Below, piece by piece: positions 59,762 through 64,000 of a stretch of DNA of 64,000 bases; positions within the stretch are counted from its first letter, which is position 1; each line of letters begins with the position of its first letter. Source of the DNA: Jidongwangia harbinensis (lineage in GTDB: Bacteria > Actinomycetota > Actinomycetes > Mycobacteriales > Micromonosporaceae); the NCBI RefSeq assembly GCF_020216025.1, contig NZ_JAIWNC010000002.1:310001-374000 (forward strand). The letters are read 5' to 3'. The notes below the pieces were generated by a model. That model was not told the DNA's origin. It made no database searches and was given only the letters and a program-made list of their open reading frames with translations. The position numbers and the translations under genes are program-made.

Positions 59762-61090
59762 TCAGGCGGGCACCAGCCCGGCCAGTGCCTCGGAGCGGAC
59801 CGGCGCCAGCCACCCCAGCAGCGCCCGGGCCGCCTCGATCACCAGGGCCCGGTCGTGGGTCACCGCGAAGTCGAACCGGCGCTCCGGCTCCGGACCGGTG
59901 TCGCCGAGGTCGTGCGCGACCAGCGCCGCGGCCTGGTGCGGTCCGACCACGATGACGTTCCACTCGCCGCGCAGCGGGTCGGCGGTGCCCAGGCCGGCGC
60001 CGCGGATGCCGGGCATCGGCTCGGCGTCCAGGCCCACCCCGAGCGCGGCGACCAGCGGGCTGTGCTCCGCGATCCGGGCGAACCGGCGCATGGTGGCGGG
60101 CGTGAAGTGCCGGCTCTCCTGGAAGCACGCCAGCAGCACCGGCGGTTCCGGTCCCTCGCCGGCCAGCGCCTCCAGGTGCCGGCTGAGCGGCATCAGCGCC
60201 GCCTTGGTGGTCCGGGTGACCGGCCGCCGCTCGCTGACCACGGCGAACGGGGTGCGCGTGCCCGGTGCGACCGCGGGCGTGCCGAGCAGCGGGAGCCGGG
60301 CGGACGGCGGGGTGGCGGCGGGCAGCGGCTGCGGCCGGCCGTAGTGCCAGCCCTGGCCCACGGTGGCGCCCATGGTGCGGGCGGTGAGCAGGTGCTCGGC
60401 GGTCTCGATGCCCTCGGCCAGCACCACCGCGCCGCTGCTCTCCGCGTACGCGGACACCGCCGCCACCACCCGGGCGGTGTACGGGTCGTCCGGCCGGCGC
60501 AGCAACTGCATGTCCAGCTTCACCACGTCGGGGTGCACGAACGGCATCAGCGCCAGCGACATCGGGTCGGCGCCGACGTCGTCCAGCGCCACGCCCCAGC
60601 CCGCCGTGCGGCAGTTCGCGGTGGCGGACAGCAGCGCCGCCGGGTCCTCGGCGATCGCCCGTTCGGTCATCTCGGTGACCACCCGCAGCCGGTGCCGGGC
60701 GTGCTCCACCGCGGGGATCAGGTCGGCCGGGCAGGGCGCGCGCCAGGCCCGCGGCTCCATGTTGACGAACAGGGTCAGCGTGGGGTCCAGGTCGGCCTCC
60801 CGTGCGGCGCGGTACGCCGCGGCCCGGCAGACCCAGTCCAGTTCGCCGTCGCGGCCGGCGGCCCGGGCGGCGGCGAACATCTGCATCGGGGACTCGTACG
60901 GCGTACCGGCGGGGCCGCGGCTCAGCGCCTCGTAGCCGACCACCCGGCCGGTCGCGATGTCGACCAAGGGCTGGAAGACGGCGGTGACCGCACGCCGGTC
61001 GACCAGTTCGTGGATGTCGTGCACATTCAGCCCTTCGGCGCATCCGGCGGAAAGTTGAGCGCTGTCTCGACAGACATCGAAAAACTTCAT
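59762..61090 (-). CDS. EAL-domain c-di-GMP phosphodiesterase with C-terminal DICT sensor
   Basis: 442 residues. The EAL domain (about 28-270) shows the signature EAL in GYEALSRG, then NMEP, the Glu in TEMTER, a DDVGAD loop in place of DDFGTG, Lys in VVKLDMQLL, and EGIET and QGWHYGRP; most metal and catalytic positions are retained, the Phe-to-Val/Gly-to-Ala changes being mild. The C-terminal part (about 285-435; ESRHFTPATMRRFARIAEH, GEWNVIVVGPHQAAALVAHDLGD, RRFDFAVTHDR) matches the DICT sensory domain. Expected to hydrolyse c-di-GMP under control of an unknown signal; a GGDEF protein is encoded nearby at 62605. Confidence 0.85.
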   Translation of the reverse strand: MKFFDVCRDSAQLSAGCAEGLNVHDIHELVDRRAVTAVFQPLVDIATGRVVGYEALSRGPAGTPYESPMQMFAAARAAGRDGELDWVCRAAAYRAAREADLDPTLTLFVNMEPRAWRAPCPADLIPAVEHARHRLRVVTEMTERAIAEDPAALLSATANCRTAGWGVALDDVGADPMSLALMPFVHPDVVKLDMQLLRRPDDPYTARVVAAVSAYAESSGAVVLAEGIETAEHLLTARTMGATVGQGWHYGRPQPLPAATPPSARLPLLGTPAVAPGTRTPFAVVSERRPVTRTTKAALMPLSRHLEALAGEGPEPPVLLACFQESRHFTPATMRRFARIAEHSPLVAALGVGLDAEPMPGIRGAGLGTADPLRGEWNVIVVGPHQAAALVAHDLGDTGPEPERRFDFAVTHDRALVIEAARALLGWLAPVRSEALAGLVPA

Positions 61091-61136
61091 TAGCTCTCTT
61101 TACTGTTAACACTCTTTAACTTATGTTTGGCGCACC

Positions 61137-61160
61137 GGCCGGGCCACCCCCAGCCCGGCC
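61137..61160 (+). other. Stem-loop in the LPMO 5' leader
   Basis: GGCCGGGC (61137-61144) and GCCCGGCC (61153-61160) form an 8-bp stem with an 8-base loop, about 25 bases before the LPMO start and just ahead of the ribosome-binding site GAGGAG. A nearby AT-rich element GTTAA-N6-TTAAC (61105-61120) may be an operator shared with the divergent EAL gene. Confidence 0.5.
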
Positions 61161-61184
61161 TGCCGGCATGAAGAGGAGCACTTC

Positions 61185-61922
61185 ATGAGACGCCGAGCCA
61201 CCCTCCCCATCCTGACCGTCGCCGCGGTCGTCACCTCCCTGTTCGTCGCCGTCGCGCCGGCTTCCGCGCACGGCTACATCTCGTCCCCGCCGAGCCGGCA
61301 GGCGAACTGCGCCCGCGGCGACGTCCCCAACTGCGGCGACATCGTGTACGAGCCGCAGAGCGTCGAGGCGCCCAAGGGCTCGCTGCAGTGCAACGGCGGC
61401 GGCAGCCGTTTCGCCGTCCTCAACGACAACAACCGCGCCTGGCCGGCCGTCTCGGTCGGCCGGTCGGTGACGTTCAACTGGGTGCTGACCGCCCGGCACT
61501 CGACCAGCACCTGGGAGTATCTCATCGGCGGCCGCCTGCTCGCCTCGTTCAACGACGGCGGCGCCCAGCCCGGCGCCACCAAGAGCCACACCGTCAACCT
61601 GGGCAGCTTCACCGGCCGGCAGACGCTGCTGGCCCGGTGGAACGTCGCGGACACCGCGATGGCCTTCTACTCCTGTGTGGACCTGCAGATCGGCGGCGGC
61701 AGCACCACGCCGCCGAGCAATCCGCCCACCAACCCGCCGACCAACCCGCCCACCCAGCCGCCGACCCAGCCGCCGGCCGGCGGGACCTGGGCCGTGGGCA
61801 CCACGTACGCGGTGGGCAGCACGGTCACCTACGGCGGTGCCACGTACCGCTGCCGGCAGGCGCACACCGCGCAGCCCGGCTGGGAGCCGCCGGCCGTACC
61901 GGCGCTGTGGCAGCGGGCCTGA
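61185..61922 (+). CDS. Lytic polysaccharide monooxygenase (AA10) with CBM5/12-type tail
   Basis: 245 residues. The signal peptide ends A28, giving mature N-terminal His29, one copper ligand of the histidine brace; the second His is H105 (LTARHSTSTWEY) and the axial Phe is at about 161 (MAFYSCVD). This is a copper enzyme that oxidatively cleaves chitin or cellulose outside the cell. A Thr/Pro linker (about 176-195) leads to a C-terminal small domain (WAVGTTYAVGSTVTYGG...YRCRQAHTAQPGWEPP) of the CBM5/12 chitin-binding type. RBS GAGGAG. Chitin activity is favoured by the tail. Divergent from the EAL gene. Confidence 0.93.
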   Translation: MRRRATLPILTVAAVVTSLFVAVAPASAHGYISSPPSRQANCARGDVPNCGDIVYEPQSVEAPKGSLQCNGGGSRFAVLNDNNRAWPAVSVGRSVTFNWVLTARHSTSTWEYLIGGRLLASFNDGGAQPGATKSHTVNLGSFTGRQTLLARWNVADTAMAFYSCVDLQIGGGSTTPPSNPPTNPPTNPPTQPPTQPPAGGTWAVGTTYAVGSTVTYGGATYRCRQAHTAQPGWEPPAVPALWQRA

Positions 61923-61937
61923 CCCGGCGCGCACACC

Positions 61938-61966
61938 GGCGGGTCCGTCCGGTGGACGGACCCGCC
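61938..61966 (+). terminator. Strong intrinsic-type hairpin after the LPMO gene
   Basis: A 13-bp perfect stem (61938-61950 with 61954-61966; GGCGGGTCCGTCC and GGACGGACCCGCC) closing a 3-base GGT loop, 16 bases after the stop. No U-run follows. Confidence 0.75.
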
Positions 61967-61988
61967 CCGGCCCGCGACGGGAGACGGG

Positions 61989-62525
61989 ATGCGACGCCGG
62001 AACCTGCTCACCCTGCTCGCCGCGGCCGGCCTCGCCGGTTGCGCCGCCGCGCCGGAGCGCCCGGAGTACAACGACACCGACGTGATGTTCCTCCAGATGA
62101 GCCTGGAACACGCCCGCCAGGGCGAGCCGGTGGTCGCCCTCGCCGCGACCCGGGCCACCGACCCCGCGGTACGCCGGACCGCCGCCGACCTGCGGGCACG
62201 GTGGCGTACCGAGGCGGCCACCATGCGCGAGTGGCTGACCGCGTGGCAGCGGCCGGTGTCGCCCGGACCCGATCCGGGCGCCCACGCCGGGCACGGTGAC
62301 CTGCACTCGGTGCGGGCATCGGACCTGGCCGAGCTGCGCGCCGCCGCCGGGGCCGCCTTCGACCGCACCGCGCTCAGCCTGCTCCTCGGCCACCTGCACA
62401 ACAGCGTGGCGACCGCCCGGATGGAGACGTCCGGCGGCCGCTACCCGCCCGCGCTGAACCTGGCCGCCGACCTGACCCGCACCCGCCAGGCACAGATCCG
62501 GCGCCTGCTCGCCCTGGCCGGCTGA
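61989..62525 (+). CDS. DUF305-family lipoprotein
   Basis: 178 residues with a lipoprotein signal (lipobox LAGC, Cys18). The mature part is a helical DUF305 (ferritin-like/CopM-related) domain: NDTDVMFLQMSLEHARQGEPV, MREWLTAW, and HLHNSVATARMETS; His/Met-rich positions (HAGHGDLH) may bind metal such as copper. Copper binding would fit delivery or protection next to the copper LPMO, but that link is an inference. It begins just after the LPMO terminator, so has its own transcript. Confidence 0.82.
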   Translation: MRRRNLLTLLAAAGLAGCAAAPERPEYNDTDVMFLQMSLEHARQGEPVVALAATRATDPAVRRTAADLRARWRTEAATMREWLTAWQRPVSPGPDPGAHAGHGDLHSVRASDLAELRAAAGAAFDRTALSLLLGHLHNSVATARMETSGGRYPPALNLAADLTRTRQAQIRRLLALAG

Positions 62526-62604
62526 CCCGGCCCGCGCCGGCCCTCAGTTCGCGCCCGCCCGCGCCGAAGGGAAGCCCGGAGCGCCGGGTCGGCGGAGGGA
62601 CGGG

Positions 62605-64000
62605 ATGACGGACGGATCAGCGCTGGTGCCCGTGTCGCCGTACGGGCCGTTCATCGAGCTCGCACTGACCGTGCACGAGCTGGCCGGCAACGGCCGGTTC
62701 GCCGAGGCGATCGCCGCCGCGAACGAGTTCCAGGCGATCGCGCGCGCGTTCGGCGACGAGAAGACCGTCGATTTCCTGATCCAGGGCCGGATGTTCGCTC
62801 ACCAGTACCACGGCGACTTCGCCGGCGCGATGGCGGTGGGACTGGGACTGCTGGACCGGCAACGGGCCGCCGGCAACGTGCTGGGCGAGGCCAAGACGCT
62901 GGCCGACCTGGCCCAGCTGGGTGTGCAGAGCAACCGGACCGCCCAGGGCATCCTGCACCTGGCGCGCGCCGGGCTGCTGCTCGAGACCACGTCCCGGCGC
63001 AACGAGCGGTACGCCTCCGCGCTCGCCGCGTACGGCCAGGCGGCGAACACGGCCGGGCTGTACGAGGTGGCCGCCGCCGCGTACGAGCAGGTGCTGGCGG
63101 AGCACGCGGCGTACGCGTCGTCGCCCGGCAGCTACCTGGCACACCGCTACCTGGAGCTCCTGCTCACCTGGGGTTTCCGCCTGGACCACCTGGGCCACGG
63201 TCTGGAGGCCGGCTTCCGGTTGCGCCGGGCCGTGGCGGTCGCCTCGGGCTGGCTGGCGGAGCACCCGGGTACCGGCCCGGACGGTGCGCCGGGACCGGTG
63301 GACACCTGGGAGATCCGGGCGGTCCTGGCGCTGGCCCGGGCCAAGCTCGGTGAGGCCGGCGAGGCGACGGCGCTCGCCGCCCCGCTCGTCCTGCCGCTGC
63401 GGGAACACCGGCTCGCCGGCGGCGCCTGGGCCGTGCACCTGGCCCTCGGCATCGCGCACCGCAGGCTCGGCGACCACCCGGCCGCCCGCCGCGAACTGCT
63501 CGCCGCCCGGGACTGGTGCGGCCTCGGCGGCTGGGCCGACGACGAGCTGATCGTCGCGCACGAACTGGCCGTGCTCGCCGCCCAGGCGGACGGCGGCCCG
63601 GCGGCCCGGGACCTGCTCGCCGCGCTGGACGTGCAGAACCGCCTGCTCGGGCGGCAGCGCATGCAGCAACTGACGGCGCTGCACCACGCCCGCGACCGCG
63701 AGGAACTCGCGCTGGAACGGGCCGGTACGCAGGCCGCGCTGCTCCGCGACCCACTCACCGGACTGGGCAACCGCCGCCAGTTCGACCAGCTGATGACGGA
63801 GCTGGACACCGGCGCGGCGGCCGGGCCGGTGAGCCTGCTCATCCTCGACGTGGACAAGTTCAAGGCGGTCAACGACACCTACTCGCACACCGCCGGCGAC
63901 GCCCTGCTGCGCCGGATCGGCGCCGTGCTGGCCGCCTGCTGCCGCACCGGACAGGACGTCCCGATCCGGTACGCCGGTGACGAGTTCACCATCTTCTGCT
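62605..64000 (+). CDS. GGDEF-domain diguanylate cyclase with TPR-like N-terminus, 3' end outside window
   Basis: At least 465 residues from ATG 62605 (RBS GGAGGGA). The N-terminal part of about 370 residues is all-helical and TPR-like (ALAAYGQAANTAGLYEVAAAAYE...), followed by a coiled linker and a GGDEF domain: RDPLTGLGNRRQFD, the metal-binding Asp in LLILDVDKFKAVND, and the catalytic loop RYAGDEF (AGDEF variant, generally compatible with activity). Makes c-di-GMP, opposite to the EAL protein at 59762. The N-terminal repeats probably mediate protein contact. Cut by the right edge just after the active-site motif. Confidence 0.88.
   Translation, partial: MTDGSALVPVSPYGPFIELALTVHELAGNGRFAEAIAAANEFQAIARAFGDEKTVDFLIQGRMFAHQYHGDFAGAMAVGLGLLDRQRAAGNVLGEAKTLADLAQLGVQSNRTAQGILHLARAGLLLETTSRRNERYASALAAYGQAANTAGLYEVAAAAYEQVLAEHAAYASSPGSYLAHRYLELLLTWGFRLDHLGHGLEAGFRLRRAVAVASGWLAEHPGTGPDGAPGPVDTWEIRAVLALARAKLGEAGEATALAAPLVLPLREHRLAGGAWAVHLALGIAHRRLGDHPAARRELLAARDWCGLGGWADDELIVAHELAVLAAQADGGPAARDLLAALDVQNRLLGRQRMQQLTALHHARDREELALERAGTQAALLRDPLTGLGNRRQFDQLMTELDTGAAAGPVSLLILDVDKFKAVNDTYSHTAGDALLRRIGAVLAACCRTGQDVPIRYAGDEFTIFC

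Noticed and set aside
61700..61790. Short tandem CCGCCGACC-like repeat
   Set aside because: It encodes the Thr/Pro linker of the LPMO; a coding low-complexity linker, not a regulatory or mobile repeat.
1..64000. tRNA/rRNA genes, insertion sequences, integrases, attachment sites, replication origin
   Set aside because: Looked for by eye on both strands: no transposase or integrase motifs, no cloverleaf with a consistent CCA end, no rRNA stretches. A covariance-model search would be needed to exclude small RNAs.

Overview
The window is very GC-rich double-stranded genomic DNA with dense, strongly GC3-biased genes, many 4-bp start/stop overlaps and repeated TANNNT boxes placed 6-8 bases before start codons (leaderless mRNAs). 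Gene content (AftD-type arabinofuranosyltransferase, DUF2613, DUF3068, a RamB-type regulator beside aceA/aceB, an EACC1-linked caspase, an LPMO with a chitin-binding tail, LAL-type LuxR regulator) points to a soil actinomycete of the Actinoplanes/Micromonosporaceae type. This assignment is an inference; there is no rRNA in the window.

Left third (1-15.9 kb): an envelope-polysaccharide locus. It holds a nucleotide-sugar dehydrogenase (cut by the left edge), an FkbM methyltransferase, two polytopic GT-C-like proteins, a DUF2613 micro-protein, a GT4 glycosyltransferase, a solute-binding/VWA protein, a giant AftD-like arabinofuranosyltransferase carrying a C-terminal SAM methyltransferase, and a DUF3068 protein. 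As I recall the mycobacterial Rv0224c-Rv0236c region, the same families occur there as separate genes. An acyl-CoA dehydrogenase follows.

16-33 kb: a secreted matrixin-type metalloprotease with a lipoprotein, an SDR, an AraC regulator facing an ABC-permease/two-component operon whose ATPase gene is reduced to a remnant, a NUDIX hydrolase, an MFS transporter, and a five-gene leftward operon (two ATPases, MFS exporter, solute-binding lipoprotein, fused permease). That operon has the layout of an opine-metallophore (Cnt-like) system and starts under a Fur/Zur-like box. A HAD hydrolase and a carbohydrate-binding-domain remnant follow.

33-50 kb: a LAL-type LuxR regulator with a 64-residue partner, a VanY-like peptidase, a SurA-like lipoprotein, a secreted Cys-rich phospholipase-A2-like protein, a GDSL/SGNH esterase with a CBM2-like tail, a dienelactone-hydrolase-like protein, two Ser/Thr kinases with different extracytoplasmic domains, a GlxA-type regulator, and a polyol dehydrogenase with a GH43 glycosidase.

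50-64 kb: an aquaporin converging on the glyoxylate pair aceB/aceA with a divergent RamB-type regulator; then a compact two-gene EACC1 + caspase-TM-WD40 module, the best candidate for a little-studied biological-conflict/cell-death system here; a NarL-type two-component pair; an EAL-DICT protein divergent from an LPMO; a DUF305 lipoprotein; and a GGDEF protein cut by the right edge.
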